Source: Eublepharis macularius
Taxonomy: Eukaryota; Chordata; Lepidosauria; Squamata; Eublepharidae
NCBI RefSeq assembly: GCF_028583425.1
Contig: NC_072807.1
Coordinates: forward strand, 34,353,001 to 34,417,000
Direction of reading: 5' to 3'
DNA length: 64,000 nucleotides
The translations under genes and the position numbers were made by a program. This document shows, piece after piece, positions 50,087 through 62,891 of this stretch. Under the pieces are notes generated by a model. The model was not told the DNA's origin, made no database searches, and was given only the letters and a program-made list of their open reading frames with translations. Position 1 is the stretch's first letter. Each line of letters starts with the position of its first letter.

Positions 50087-50238
50087 GGGTAGCCATGTTG
50101 GTCTGCAGTAGAAGAGCGAGATTCACGTCCAGAAGCCCCTTGTCTGTATCTGAAGAAGGGAGCTTTGAAGCTTCTACCTTGGAAACCTGGTTTGTCTTTA
50201 AGGTGCTACTGAACTCGAATCTTGCTCTTCTCTGTTTA
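50087..50238 (+). mobile_element. Dispersed inverted-repeat element, further copy
   Basis: It starts GGTAGCCATGTTGGTCTGCAG and ends 'aaggtgctactgaactcgaatcttgctcttct', the pattern of the 33535 family. The central part is 'tctgaagaagggagctttgaag'. Confidence 0.6.
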
Positions 50239-51142
50239 AGGCACCAACAAACATGTCTTATCTTAATAATATATTTCTCAGCATTTTACTTACTTAAGTT
50301 TACATAAATGAAATAAAATGAATTTTAAAGAAATTGTTTTTTTCATTAAAAGGTCCGTGACATTAACGTGTCAGGAGGAGAGATGTTAGAGAAAGTAGCT
50401 TTGTCAGTCACTTTTCTGGATTGTTTTTAGGAGGATGTAGGCCAACATTCCTATAGTTGATTGGTACCTGCCTGCCCAAGAAATAGCACTGGAAAAGCAC
50501 TGAGTGAGTGGGGAGGGGTATGAGTGGAGGAGAGGAACTAAATGATGTGAGGGTTCTTGACAACAACGCAGTGACAGTTGCTCTCCTCTGTTTGTTTTTA
50601 GGGGGGGTGGAAATCAGCCCTAAGCGTCAGATCCAAATGAGATCATCTACTGAAGCCACTACAGGAACAAGACGAAAGAAGGGGCCATGGAAGAGACCAA
50701 AATGGTAAACACTCCGGTCCCCTTAGGAAAAGTTCCCTCCTTACAAAGAGCCACTTTTGTTATTTCACTCTGACCTTGAAACAGAAAGAATTCTCGCCTT
50801 CAAGGTGTTTACAGTTCATTCCAATTGATTAAAGCACATGGCACTTGCGGAAAGCGCTGAAGGCAAAGTTGCGAAGGAGCGGGAGGGGAGCTACATAGAC
50901 TTTGCCTGGAAAAGACAATGAGAAGAGCTCAGGTTATCAACAAATCACACACAACTATTATGTCGCCATTAAAATATGACAGTTAGAAATCAGGAGATGT
51001 TTGTGTTTAGTTGTGTAAAAATCTAGTATGCTTTCCGTAGACCAGTCATTGGGAATTCAGGACTTGGTGGGTTTCAAGGGAGAAAGAAATGTAGGAAGGA
51101 TTTTGTTTTTTAATTCTGTTGCCTCTGCCTTGGCATGCACAT

Positions 51143-51221
<79 letters not shown>
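51143..51221. repeat. (CT)n(CA)n compound microsatellite
   Basis: About 21 CT units pass directly into about 19 CA units. It gives spurious low-complexity open frames on both strands. Confidence 0.97.
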
Positions 51222-51222
<1 letters not shown>

Positions 51223-51504
51223 TTTAGGGGCATGCTCTTTTCCCTATCACAGCCAGGAATAAAGTATTGTGCAGAATGAACTGATGCCCTCCTCTTCTGC
51301 AATTTTCCTTTTAAAAATATGCGAAACAATTTCGTTCTAATCGGCTTTTGTTGACGGGAGCGTTGACCCACAAAAGCTCATACTGGAATAAATGTTGTTA
51401 GTCTTTAAGGTGCCAATGGACTTCTGTTTTATTTTGCTTCACTAGGCTACCTGTGCCACCCCTCTAATATTTCCTTTGGATAGACTTGGAGAATGGGATC
51501 CACC

Positions 51505-51865
51505 AATTTTGCTGTAGAAAAGAGCAAGAGTCCAGTAACACCTATGGGTCAAACCACACAAGACAAAATACACTTGAATTACACTCAAATACACTCGAAT
51601 TACAAAATACACTCGAATTACCCATGTAATTCGAGTGTATTTCATCTCGCGTGGTGAGACCTTATAAAACTAACAAAATTTGTGGTAGGGGTATGAGCTT
51701 TTGTGACTCACAGCTCCTTCAGATACCTGGCACCTGAAGAAGTGAACTGTGACTCATGAAAGCTCATACCCTGTCACAAATTTTGTTAATCTTATAGGTG
51801 CTACTGGACTCTTGCTCTTTTCTACTGCTACAGACAGACTAACACGGCTACCTGTCTTGAACCAT
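51505..51865. mobile_element. Dispersed inverted-repeat element carrying an inner hairpin insertion
   Basis: The left arm ('gaaaagagcaagagtccagtaacacct', then 'aaaactaacaaaatttgtgg') pairs with the right arm ('acaaattttgttaatcttataggtgctactggactcttgctcttttc'), giving one long inverted repeat of the 33535 family. The left arm is split by a separate palindrome at about 51546-51660 (GGGTCAAACCACAC ... GTGGTGAGACC) that the right arm lacks. Confidence 0.7.
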
Positions 51866-52029
51866 CACCGATTTTGCTGTAATGGAATATTTCCCTGGCC
51901 ATGGTCTCCTTGTCCTAGTTGCTTGTTGTAATGTTTTCCAGTAGTGTACAGTTTGTTCTTAGATTACTGGGAATTTTTCACTCCATAGGACTACAGGGGT
52001 AGCTGTGCAGTCCTAGGGCAAGTCTAGAA

Positions 52030-52256
52030 CCAGCACTGCATAGTGGTTAGAGTATCTGAACAGCCCAGGTTCAAACACTCATTCTGTCATGGAATCTTGC
52101 TGGCTTACTTTGAGCCAGTTACACACACTCACCCTAACCAACCTCACAGGGCTGTTGTGAGGATAAATCGGAGGAAAGGAGAACAATGTGAGCCACTTTG
52201 GGACCCCATTGGGGAGAAACATCAGGTACAAATCAAGTAAATAAATAAATATAAAC
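52030..52256 (+). mobile_element. tRNA-type SINE, near full length
   Basis: It has GCATAGTGGTTAGAGTATC (A-box region), 'aggttcaaacactc', 'cctcacagggctgttgtgagg' in part, and an AAAT-rich tail after 'caggtacaaatcaag'. It belongs to the 15423 group. Confidence 0.65.
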
Positions 52257-53287
52257 AAAATCTAGAGTTTTAGCAGCAAACTACATGGGAAAATTTGCTT
52301 GAGAAAGTCCAAGTCCAGAATCTTGAGTTGGGCAGTAAATACTAGTTTTCCTCTTCTACCGTTTTCCATTCATTTGCGCAATGGATGGGCACAGATTCAG
52401 TAAAGCCACACAGGGGGGTGGCGGCAGGTGTATGAATTATTTCGCTTTGCCGATGACTGGTTGAGGACCTCTTGATCCCTACCAGATCTGAACTGCTGCT
52501 GATGCAAAGCATACAAAGGAACACGCTTCCCTTAGCGTCCTCTTTTGGCTGTGTTCAGCTGGCTGCGGTAACTAACAATGAATGAAATACAGAGATAAAA
52601 ACTTTAGTGTGAACATGCGGGTTACTTAATTTCCACCCCCCGAAAGGTTTGTTTCTCTTGGATGCTACTCTGGTAACCATACCTACACAGAAAACCATCC
52701 ATGAGGCCCCTTTGATGCACGGAGGTGTATTGTTACAACAAGATTACATTAACTGATTACAGTCAGGTTTTACTAGCGCGAGGGAGGATGCCTTCTTTCT
52801 AAAGATAGTCCTGTACCATACACAAGCCATTTTTCTTTGTCAGCGGATTGTTATCGTTTCTCAAAAAATGAGTATTCAAAAAGTAGAAATGACTGCTGTA
52901 AAACTTGGAGATAACAAGGCCGGAGTCAAAAACTATACAACAATGATAACCAACAATCTTTCTCTCTTATTCTCTTAGAAAAATTGGGGGGGGGGACGCT
53001 CACTTTTGCACACAGAACACCTGTAGTTCTAAAGTGACAAATCTAACTACTTTTTAGGAAATTCTGTTAAACGCATAAGGATTTTCTTCCCCAAAAAACC
53101 CCAAACGTGTTTATAACCAAATACCACCCATGGAAAAAGAGTGGAGTTTTTCTTAGCTGTACAGTAAAAGAACTCCAGCTGGAATTCTAATTCATTAGTA
53201 ACATTAAGACTGCATCAGGGAGGCGTTAATATTCTAGTACAATGGGTGACTGAGGATGTTCAGAATGTTTTTTCCCCCTGCTCTAAC

Positions 53288-53546
53288 TAGGTTTGCCAAC
53301 TCTGGGATGGGAAATTCCTGGAGATTTGGGGGTGGAGCCTGGGGGGTGGAGTTTGGGGAGGGAGCTAGGCAGGAATGTGATGCCATAGGCTGCCGTCTTC
53401 TCCAGGTGAACTGATCCCTGTTGTCTGGAGATCAGTTGTAATTCTGGAAGATCTCCAGGCAGGGGCGCCTGGCCGGCCGGCCGTGAGCGTGGCAGACCCT
53501 TGTGCTGCCTCTGTCTCCAGGCCCCACCAGCAAGTTGGCAACCATA
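53288..53546 (+). mobile_element. hAT-like MITE ('GGGTTGCCAAC' family)
   Basis: It runs from TAGGTTTGCCAACTCTGG to AAGTTGGCAACCATA. The flanks GCTCTAAC (53280-53287) and GCTCCTAC (53547-53554) match at 6 of 8 positions, fitting an aged 8-bp target duplication. A short GC-rich segment with 'ggccggccggccg' lies inside. Confidence 0.75.
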
Positions 53547-54235
53547 GCTCCTACAAATCCTACAAGATCTAGAGGCCCCATAGGACACAACTAGGTCCTT
53601 GGGTCGTATCTGGGTTAATAAGTTTAGAATTGCTTATGCTTTGTTTCAGCATTTCTTCAGCTCTATATTGGATTTCTGCTGGGTTTCTTTGCAAATTTGC
53701 ATTTATATACCTTATTACAATATTTATTGAAACATATTTGAAACTGACTGTACAGACCCACAATGTATAAACGGCCGTGAGTCTCAGTGAGAAAGGCAGA
53801 CTATAAATAACGTAACATGACGTGACGTAACATAACTAATTGCAAGGACTTTACATCAGGTGTGGGTTTGCTGCTGAGAACCCAAGTGTGCAGGACCCCA
53901 ATTTCAATCTAGACTGCAGCATGCAGGGAGGAAGTCTTATGCCTTTCCCTGTGTTATTTTCTTGATCTGAAATGACCCATCAGTGCTATTTGCCCCACTG
54001 GCAGCACAAAACACAAAAGTTTCTCCAATAGGGCAAATAATACCTCTCCAGAGGGCCATTTCAAGTCAGAAAAACTGCATTGGAAAAGGAAGGCTTCAGC
54101 CCATCTCCTCGCATACTTCTGTCCTGATCCAAATCCCACCCATCCCACCCTGTGTATCTGGGAACTGAATGCTCGGTGGGGAAACTTGCAAGTCACATCT
54201 GATTGAAAATCATTATAACAACAACAACAACAACA

Positions 54236-54490
54236 AACAAACGACATTCAACTTATATACCGCCCTTCAGGACAACTTAATGTCCACTCAGAATGGTTAT
54301 GGCAGACCAGAACATGACTTGAAGACCTTGTAACATTTAGGCTCTAAAGACACCCTCCAGACCATGGAACTGGGCTGACTCTGCAGAGGAAGGCAATGGC
54401 AAACCTCTCCTGTTTCTCACGTGCCTTGAAAACCTCTTGCAGGGGTTGCCATAAGTCAGCTGTGACTTGATGGGATTTTACAGAGAGAGA
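54236..54490. mobile_element. Two SINE fragments joined
   Basis: The left part (54236-54300) is the inverted 3' end of a SINE ('ttcaacttatataccgccc'). The right part (about 54370-54490, plus strand) is the RTE/Bov-B-like tail: 'gaggaaggcaatggcaaacc', 'aaaacctcttgcaggggttgcc', 'cataagtcagctgtgacttg'. Neither is full length. Confidence 0.6.
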
Positions 54491-55599
54491 TACCTTCCGG
54501 CATAATCTGCCAGCCTCCGTTTTCTTATTTAAGGTAATGGGATTGTAACTTGAGCAAGCCAAATCTGAGGATTTCAGGGTTCTGATAAAATGAGCCTTTC
54601 CTCCCATGCTTGGGTAGAATCCAACCCAATTAATAGCAAAAAGGATCCATACTCGCAAGCAGGCTCATCTCAATGTGTATCTCAGCAATAGTTTAGTGAG
54701 TGAATGGAAGAATCAGTCCAATATACATTTGAATATGGGCACACAGCCACATTCTCCCACAAATAGGTGAACGTTAACTTTTTTTAAAAATGTAGCTAGA
54801 TCTAGACAGAGGATTTTTATTATTTTGTCTTATATCATCTTGCAAGTACTTCCAACAAAATAATGTTTCCTGAATATTAAAACTATACTGCCTGTTTCCC
54901 TGGATCAGAAAGAAGGTAATTACAAAAAGAAGGTATTCGTTCAGAAGATGCAAAAAAGTCTGTTTATGTGGTATATTGCAGCACAGATATTCATGCTAAA
55001 ATTATTTGGCCAAAAGTAAGAGTAAACAAAAAAGTACTGAAGATGACCTAAGTAAATATGAATGTATTTTAGTCATTTTACAAGTGTGGGTTTTGGAGGT
55101 TAACACATGAGTTACTCAGTCTACCGGGAAGAAATGTTAAGGAGTGCCTGTGTGGGTGTCTAAGAATGCAGTATCTTGAGGGACGAAAAACGTTATTTCT
55201 TAATGAATTTATGAAAAATTTAATTGACCAGCAAAAACTGAGTAACTTCTAATTAATAAACTTGCATTCTTTGAATTGAATTTAAACTGTATTTTTCAGT
55301 TTGTTAATGTATAATGTTCCATTTACAATACCTAAAGAAAATGGGAAGGAGCCAGTAGTGGTTTCCAAAAGTTTTTGTTCAGAATATAATTGTACATATA
55401 GCAAATCTCTCTTGGCTCCAACTAGAATCAAGAATGTTTCGTGTATTGGTTGTTTTCTTTATGCATTCCTCCTCCATTCCCCACTGCCTACAGGCAGCCT
55501 ATCTTTATTATGAAGAAGTATGTACCCTTTGAGATGTTTGAAAGCTTGGAACACCTTAAATTAAAAAAAAAAGAGCTTTCCAAGCTTTTAAAAACTTTT

Positions 55600-55905
55600 T
55601 GAAATTGCATTGAAAGGTTTTATTACTTATAATGCTGAGAAACAACTTGGACTGTGCAGAAAGCTCTTCAAGTTTGCTTTGATGAGTGCGGCTGCCTTGG
55701 ACTTGCTTTATGTTGGCCAAGAGTGCAGTGGCATAGGGGTCACTTTGACCCATGTTACAGCCAGGAAGTGTGAAAGTCCTCTTTGTGAATATTTTTCCAG
55801 GAATACTCAGCAGACTAATTCTTCTGTAATTGTAGCACTTGCTTAAAATTGTATTACTAATACTGTAGCCCTTCTTACCATGTTCTCCTTTATAAATCTT
55901 GCTAA
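55600..55905 (-). mobile_element. Possible LINE reverse-transcriptase relic
   Basis: A minus-strand frame reads C-Y-N-Y-R-R-I-S-L-L-S-I-P-G-K-I-F. This resembles the N-x-R-G-I-S-L-L-S-x-x-G-K-x-F motif of non-LTR reverse transcriptases. What follows in the same frame does not continue a recognisable RT, so this may be a short relic or chance. Confidence 0.35.
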
Positions 55906-56887
55906 ATAACTTGTGTATTGCATCGTGCATTCATCTCTGCCTGTAGTCATTTTTCAGATATCATCAATATCTAATGCCTTAATCTTCCAAAGTGCGTAAG
56001 AGGGATGCTATTTGAAGAACTAGTTGCTGTTAGACCAGGAGACATTTACAACAATATGCAATTACTGGAGAGGTTGTGATAATTTGACAAACCTCAGATA
56101 GCTATGTGAATATTTTACATAGAACATGAACATTTACTTACTTAGCTTGCAAAATTTTAATCCAATAATATACTATTATTACAGTAATCTGGATTTAGTG
56201 GCCTTGAGAATATTTTGGCAAGGATTAAAATGGTAATGGACGAAAAGTAAAAGACTTGTAGTGGGCTGGGTTGAAGATGTTTTCTACTACGGTGCTATTT
56301 TTACAGGCTTTTTTCCACATTGATATGCATTAAACTGTTCTTACTATTGATTTTTGTACCCTTTTATTGGTTGCTGTTTTTAACGGTTGCTTTGTTTTTA
56401 TTACAGTTTACTATGAGTTATAAATCAAGCTGGGTACTTTCAGGAAGAAAAGTGATTAATAGATTGTAAAAATAAAATTCCTATGTCAGTAATACTTGTC
56501 CCTTGCTGATATCTGTGTATCTTATACAACAAATGAAGACAAGACACAAACACAGGCCCCTTATAAACTAACAGCCATGTATTGACAGTGCATAACACAC
56601 AGCAACTTGTGGTGACTTGGCCCCCTGGAATTGCCCCTCCTCTCAGCAGCCCTATGTCCACTTTGAAATATGCCTACCTACCTCCCCCCAACCTTCCCTT
56701 GTTTTAGTCTCATGTGCAATCACACCTGGCCATGACACCTATAATGGATGCTACTGTCACAGTTGGTTGCCCCAGCCCCACCTCTTGTTTGTTTAGAAGA
56801 CGTAATTGCCACATCTCCAGACAGTTCATAAAGTGAAATAATACAGAAAAATCATAAAACAGCATACAGATTGATAACAAACAGCTA

Positions 56888-57420
56888 GTGTTGTACAGAT
56901 GACCAGACTTTGATCTGCAAGACAGAGTTTCAAATCCCCATTCTGCCATAGAAGCTTATTGAGTAGCCTTGGGCAAGTCACACACTCTCAGGCTAACCTG
57001 CCTTACAGGGTTGTTGTCAGGGCTTTTTTTCTCGGGAAAGAGGTGGTGGAACTCAGTGGTGGAACTCAGGACCGCAAAATGACGTCACTTTGGGTCAGCT
57101 GGAACAAGGGGGGAGTTTTTTTTAAAGTTTAAATCACCCTTGGCGAAAATGGTCACATGGCCGGTGGCCCCGCCCCCTGATCTCCAAACAGAGGGGAGTT
57201 TAGATTGCCCTCTGCACCAGTGGCACCGAGGGCAATCTAAACTTCTCTCTGTCTGGAGATCAGGGGGCGGGGCCACCGGCCATGTGACCATTTTCAAGAG
57301 CTGCCGAAACTCCGTTCCACCGCGTTCCAGCTGAAAAAAAGCCCTGGTTGTTGTGAGGATAAAATGCAGCAGAGGACAATGAGGTAAGCTGCCATAAAAC
57401 CCAACCAGGAGATAAAAGCA
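56888..57420 (+). mobile_element. tRNA-type SINE interrupted by a MITE
   Basis: The left part carries 'gtttcaaatccccattctgcc' and 'cttgggcaagtcacacactctc', up to 'cagggttgttgt'. After the MITE it resumes 'gaggataaaatgcagcagagg'. It is the 15423-type SINE, older than the MITE inside it. Confidence 0.8.
57018..57346. mobile_element. hAT-type palindromic MITE, second copy, with 8-bp target duplication
   Basis: The ends CAGGGCTTTTTTTC and GAAAAAAAGCCCTG are as at 24791-25050. The direct repeat GTTGTTGT flanks it at 57010-57017 and 57347-57354. It has a large central hairpin centred near 57215 and sits inside a SINE. Confidence 0.9.
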
Positions 57421-58126
57421 ACAGAAGATGTGGAGCGGGTTTGGAATTTGTAACTACAGGCCTGATTGGGAGACTGCAGAGAGTGCTAGTTTTTTGCAGG
57501 GTCTCCTAGGTGTTTTGTTTTGTGTTATAGACTTCCCTCTTTTTCTCTCTAAGGCAGAGCAGAAAGCAGAAGGTAAACAAATAAGGCTGCAATCCTCAGT
57601 ACTGTTATATGGCAGTAAGCCTGCTAAACTCAAGGGGACTCCCGAGGAAACACGCATATGAGAGGGCTGCAAGATTCAGAATTGCAACAGTTTACATAGG
57701 AGTGAATGTGATGAAGACAGAAAAAGAGAGACAATATCAGGGATAGGGAAAGACAGTGGAGATGGAGATTCTTCCACAAATTTATGATTAGATAGCAGAA
57801 TGGGAGTTTTGTGCGCACTGAGATTTTCTAGTTAAAACATGGGCTGCAGGAATCTAATCCTGAAACTGGAATTTTGAGGGTCTCATGTTGTTCAAGCAAA
57901 ACCAAAGCTGAACCGTGTATTAACCAAAACTTATGAAGAACGGTTGGTCCATTTGACTATGAATTTGAAGAGAAGACATGAAGAAGCAACAGTTTATTTT
58001 TTATGTTCGAGGGAGATCAAACAGATGGGTGATCTTAGCATTATCTGTAACTGCACTTCATATTGTTATTTACAAAATATGTCATTTTTTTAAAATTAAT
58101 TCTCAAATCGGAGATAAAACTGTAAA

Positions 58127-58320
58127 TAGGGTTGCCCAACCTACAGATGTGGCCTGGCAATCTGATGGAATTGACCTACAGATCACAGAGATTAGTTCCC
58201 CTGGAGAAAAGAACAACTAGAGGGTGGACTCTGGCATTACACCCCAATAAGGTCCCTTCCCTCACTAACCCTGGCCCTTCCTAGGCTCCACCCCTCCAAA
58301 CCTCCAGAAATTTCCCAGCT
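58127..58320 (+). mobile_element. hAT-like MITE ('GGGTTGCCAAC' family), right end worn
   Basis: It starts TAGGGTTGCCCAACC, then 'agttcccctggagaaaag', 'ggcattacaccccaataagg' and 'cctccagaaatttcccagc'. The right tip is not recognisable. Confidence 0.65.
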
Positions 58321-59298
58321 CAAAGCAGCAACGTTATGTATAGTAGAGCCACCAAGAAAAGTTGTTTATCTGAAACATAATGTAAAGGTCAATGTACCTG
58401 AGACTGTTCATCTTTTTCTTATGATGAAGGAGGAAAAAATCCATAGCGTAAAGCTGACACTGGTAATCACTCTACCAAGATGAATTTAAATAGGTCAGCA
58501 ACGTCAAAGGGCAAAACTGTGCCCTTTATAAACTGGACTCCAAGAAAATCATACAGTTGTTAGATCATCAGGTGGACTGGCACAACTTGTTATAATTGCT
58601 GCTTAAAGTGTCACAATTTAAGATGAGAATTCCCAAGCGGATCTGTGAGGCATTTGTTTCCAACACCCACATTTTATTATTATTATTTCTTTTTAAAGTT
58701 ATCAATTTCAACCCGTTGATTAAGACATCTTCCTCTCTTGGTTCTGTTGCTTTAAACTGGTTGTGATAATTACTGAAGATCAACAGAAGTGAATTCTCTC
58801 TATAGTCTCAATCCATCACTATTTGCTTACTAGACAGCATTGGATAAGTTCATAAGTGAGAGAAGTAGGTTATAATTGCAGCAATAACTTACATCCAACA
58901 GTTAATATCTTCAGGTTTTACCTTGGACATGATGAAATGTTATATTTTAATTTTTTTCTTGACTCAATGTGTTTGCTAATTAAAAACAACTAGAATGACT
59001 TTCGTAGTCTGTGCGTAAACTGCTAATTGAAGGGCAATTATTTAAACCCTAGTTTAAATAGAATTTTTTTTCCTGAAAAGGCTACTTGCTCTGCATTCTG
59101 AATTAACTTGCAAAAATTAAGAATACTGTTCAGAATTTCAATACATTATGATAGGTGATAAACATTTTATTCTCTGACACAGTGAATATATCTGTAAGCA
59201 CTATAGAAGTCACAGGGTACAATCTTAAAGGCCTTCTCCAATGAATTACTGCACACTTTCTCTCATTCTCTCGCTCACTTAAAAAAAAATGTGCCATT

Positions 59299-59504
59299 GA
59301 GAGCCAAGCTACAAGTGACGCCTGACACAGGTTGGACCCTTGTCAGCTTCCCTCAAGTTTTGATGGGAAATGTAGGCATCCTGGCCTTGCAGCTGTAATG
59401 GAGAGCCAAGCTGTAAAACCAGGATGCCTACATTTCCCATCAAAACTTGAAGTAAGCTGACAAGTGTCCAACCTGTGTAAGGCGTTACTTGTAGCTTGGC
59501 TCTG
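59299..59504. mobile_element. Fold-back MITE ('GAGCCAAGCTACAAGTGAC' family), copy 2
   Basis: It begins GAGAGCCAAGCTACAAGTGACG and ends TTACTTGTAGCTTGGCTCTG. Its arms carry the same 'tcaagttttgatgggaaat' block as copy 1 at 28215-28420. Confidence 0.8.
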
Positions 59505-60923
59505 AATTAAAGGACAAGTGCAAATGAGGACACAAGACTTTCTCACACAATTTGGCAGCCTGGACCTCAAGAAGTACATGAGACTGATGACAAAAGGTAG
59601 GTAGGAAGAAAAAGGTGGGTGGGTGGGTTGCGCGTTGTTTTGTGATATTTTGTTTGGTCCTGATAAAAGGGACGAAACACAAGTTTTGCTTTTTGGAATA
59701 AAAGGGCTGCTGAGATTTAGGAAAGAATGACATCACAAACGACGTTAATTTAGAATCAATAAAAAACGTTTCCGTTAAGTGTCAAATAAGAATGAAGACA
59801 TCCCATTCGTACTTTAGAATGAAGTCTGACTTAGTACAATGGAACTTGCTTCCAAGTAAGTGTGAATAGGATTGCTGCGCTAATTTAACATGTAGATTTG
59901 ATCCCAGCTGGGAGCCAGAGAAGAGGGAAATAGATTCTTGCATCATCTTGTCTGCCAGGAAGCATGAAATTGAGCAGAATAATGACCAGTGGGCAAGTTA
60001 TGCTCAAGCATAACAAAAATAGTATGGTGTGCAAAAAACATGGCTATACTTTGGTCAAGAGACATACTAAAACTAATATATAGACGAAGCAAAAGTCCTT
60101 TTTCTCTACAATGTAGAAAGATTAATAAATACGGACCAATGCTGAAGACTGACAGGTGTGATCAGCAGGTACTGGACATTCCTCTGCTCTCAAAGTCTCA
60201 GATATACACATAAAAAGGCTTCTTTTCCTCATGAAAACCAGCTGCGTTCAGTAGGGATGCCTGAGTGCAACTGAGAACAGCTGCCCCATTATTTTTCAAT
60301 GCTGGATTTCATACTGGAATCTGCAAATTAGTCAACAGATGTATAAAATCACATGTAAAGTACACAGGAAAATCCCTATGGACCTTTCAGAAACGTTTCA
60401 TATACATGATTCTCCATGTATATTAAATATAGCAGGGATGATCAGTGTTCCTAAGAGCCACATAGAAGGAATTTTTATATAGCCAAGGGGGCTTCCATGG
60501 AGGCTTTGCCATCTAAACTGGAGCAGGTCACCCCACTCCCCCACTATTAGCACTGCTGATTTCCCAGCTTTCATCTCTACCCCTTTTTGCTGTAGAGCTA
60601 TAAGGGGGAAAGTGCATCCCTTATATCCACACAATGAAAAGGGATAGAGGATTGTTTTTGTTTAAATGAAAACTGGGCATTCAGGGCATCTAGTCAATTG
60701 TGGCAGTAGATTGTTATAATGTTATTCCACCACAGTAATAAAACAATTGATACCATTTTGAAAAAGCCTGCTGGTGGGACAGGGAAATGGCAAAGGAAGC
60801 GCTAGGAAAAATGTCACGTGGATACCTCATCACTACTGTGAACGTCTTTGCATTTGTAGTGGCAGCAAGAGGTAAACTGAGAGTCCTGGCTGTGTGGAAA
60901 CAGCCCAAAATCCATAATAATAC

Positions 60924-61068
60924 AATGCCAACTCCAGGATGGGAAATTCCTGAAGATCTGGGGCCAGAACCTAGGAAGGGCAGACTTTGGGAAGGGAGGT
61001 CAAGCCGGGATGCTATACTATAGATTGCATCCTATGAAGCTGAGATACCAGATTGGCAACCATACATC
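60924..61068 (+). mobile_element. hAT-like MITE ('GGGTTGCCAAC' family), internally deleted
   Basis: It starts ATGCCAACTCCAGGATGGG and ends GATTGGCAACCATAC with about 60 bp of the usual middle missing. Confidence 0.6.
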
Positions 61069-61239
61069 TCGTATCTTCCTTCTTAACAAAATTCCTTCAG
61101 GAGACCCATCATCACTCAATTGTCCCACATACCAACTGCTGCTTCTCCCCCTACATAGTTTCACACACCTCAGCCAAACCACTGCTGCTTCCACTCCTTT
61201 CTCTTGCAGCTAATTGGCCATCCTTTGCTTTTGCGCCTG

Positions 61240-61440
61240 CCGTATTTATTTATTTTGTACATTTTTATTCCCACACTTTCTCCAAGGAGCTCTATTTTAT
61301 CTCCGCAGCATTCCGCTGAGGTAGGTTAGGTTGCAAGAGAGGGTGACTGGCTCAAGGTCACCCAATGAGCTTTGTAGCACAGTAGGGACTGGAGATTGAG
61401 TTTCCAACCTTCTAACTATGAGACTACGCTGGTTCTTTTT
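61240..61440 (-). mobile_element. tRNA-type SINE, minus orientation
   Basis: It shows 'atttattttgtacatttttattccc', 'gctgaggtaggttaggttgc', 'aaggtcacccaatgagctttg' and 'actatgagactacgctgg'. It is an inverted 15423-type copy, moderately degraded. Confidence 0.6.
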
Positions 61441-62432
61441 CCTACCTTAGGTTTGTGTATCCACTCCATCCTGCATTGTCATTATCATTTTAGGGTGTAG
61501 AATGTTATTTTCTGCTGTTTTAATGCCATTTGCTTGTTTGAGTGTTGACAGTTCTTGCATTTTGATGGGCTCTGTTTATTTTTGCTTCACAAACCACCTG
61601 GAGCAGTTTTCCGGGGAGGCAACAGTACACATTTTTAAAATAAATAAATATTAAAGGCAAAACAATCAGCCCGACATCCTGCTATGGAATGGGGATTACC
61701 TCACCATCGCACACCACTGTACACTTTCCCTGTTACACACCACTGCAACTGGGGCAAACAATATTGTGGTAGGATTTCTCAAAACAGAAATCCAGGGGTA
61801 CCTGAAAGACGAACAAAAATTGATTCCAGGCAGCATACGTTTTGGTAATGCAGACCTTGCTTCAGCAGGTGCATGTCTGCATCTGGGGGTGGGGGGACAG
61901 TGAATTTATGTGAAACGCTTTATTGGCCCAATGATGTAAGCACGTGGAACCGTACCCCTTTCTCGGCGTTACAGGTTGACGCTTTAGCGCGCCTGATGAA
62001 GTGAGCTCTGATTTAGGAAAGCTTCGGCTGGAACAAATTCCATTCCGCACCATGGCACCACCGGAACCCCATTTTTATTTTGCTGCTTGCAATTTGCTTT
62101 AAGTTTGTCAGAGGAAAATAAAACACGCGTTTGTTATTTTTAAAATTTACATTATATTTCTCACTGGGACTCCAGGCGGGTTGCAGCGCGACCTACAGGA
62201 TGAGATGTCCAATGAGCACCGGAATCAGATTAGGATTGTGGAAATCTGAAGTATTAAGAGTGGCACTTTAAAGACTAACGATAAACCAACCCCCCCAGGA
62301 ATTTTTGCTTTTGCTGATACTTCCTAAAATGAGGGACTTCACCTTTGGAATTACCTCAGGTGCTGAATAGGGTTGCCAATTTCTGGAGATTTGGAGGTGG
62401 TGTTTGGGGAGGGACCCCTCAGTGGGGTATAA

Positions 62433-62891
62433 TTAGGGTTGCCTACTCATGCTTGGGAAATACCTGGAGATTTGAGGGTGATGCCTGGAGAGGCCAGGGC
62501 TTGGGGAGGGAAGAGCCCTCAGCAGGGTATAATGCCTTGGGTTGCCAGCCTCCAGGTGGTGGCTGGAGATCTCCCAGAATTATAACTCATCTCCAGGTGA
62601 GAGATCAGTTCCCCTGGAGAAAATGGCTGCTTTGGAGAGTGGACTCTATGACATTATGCCATTCTGAGGCCCCTCCCCTCCCCAAACCCCACCCTCTCCA
62701 GGCTCCACCCCCCAAAATCTCCAGGAATTTCCCAACCTGGACCTGGCAACCCTAATAATGCCATAGAGTCCTCTCTCCAAATCTGCCATTTTCTCCAGGA
62801 GAACTGAAGTCTTTTGGCTGGAGATCAGCTGTAATTCTGGGAGATCTCTAGGCCCTACCTGAAGACTGGCAGTGGCAAGTTGGCAACCCTA
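62433..62891 (+). mobile_element. Middle hAT-like MITE nested in the outer copy
   Basis: It starts TTAGGGTTGCCTACTC and ends AAGTTGGCAACCCTA. The direct repeat GGGTATAA flanks it at 62425-62432 and 62892-62899. It is itself split by the inner copy at 62537-62754. Confidence 0.88.
62537..62754. mobile_element. Inner hAT-like MITE, youngest of the nest
   Basis: It starts TTGGGTTGCCAGCCTCC and ends GGACCTGGCAACCCTA. The direct repeat ATAATGCC flanks it at 62529-62536 and 62755-62762. It is inverted relative to its hosts: internally it reads 'ggagatctcccagaattataac' first and 'ctccaggaatttccc' last. Confidence 0.88.

Noticed and set aside
51028-51279. Frames with Ser-Leu and Thr-His repeats
   Set aside because: They are products of the (CT)n(CA)n microsatellite.
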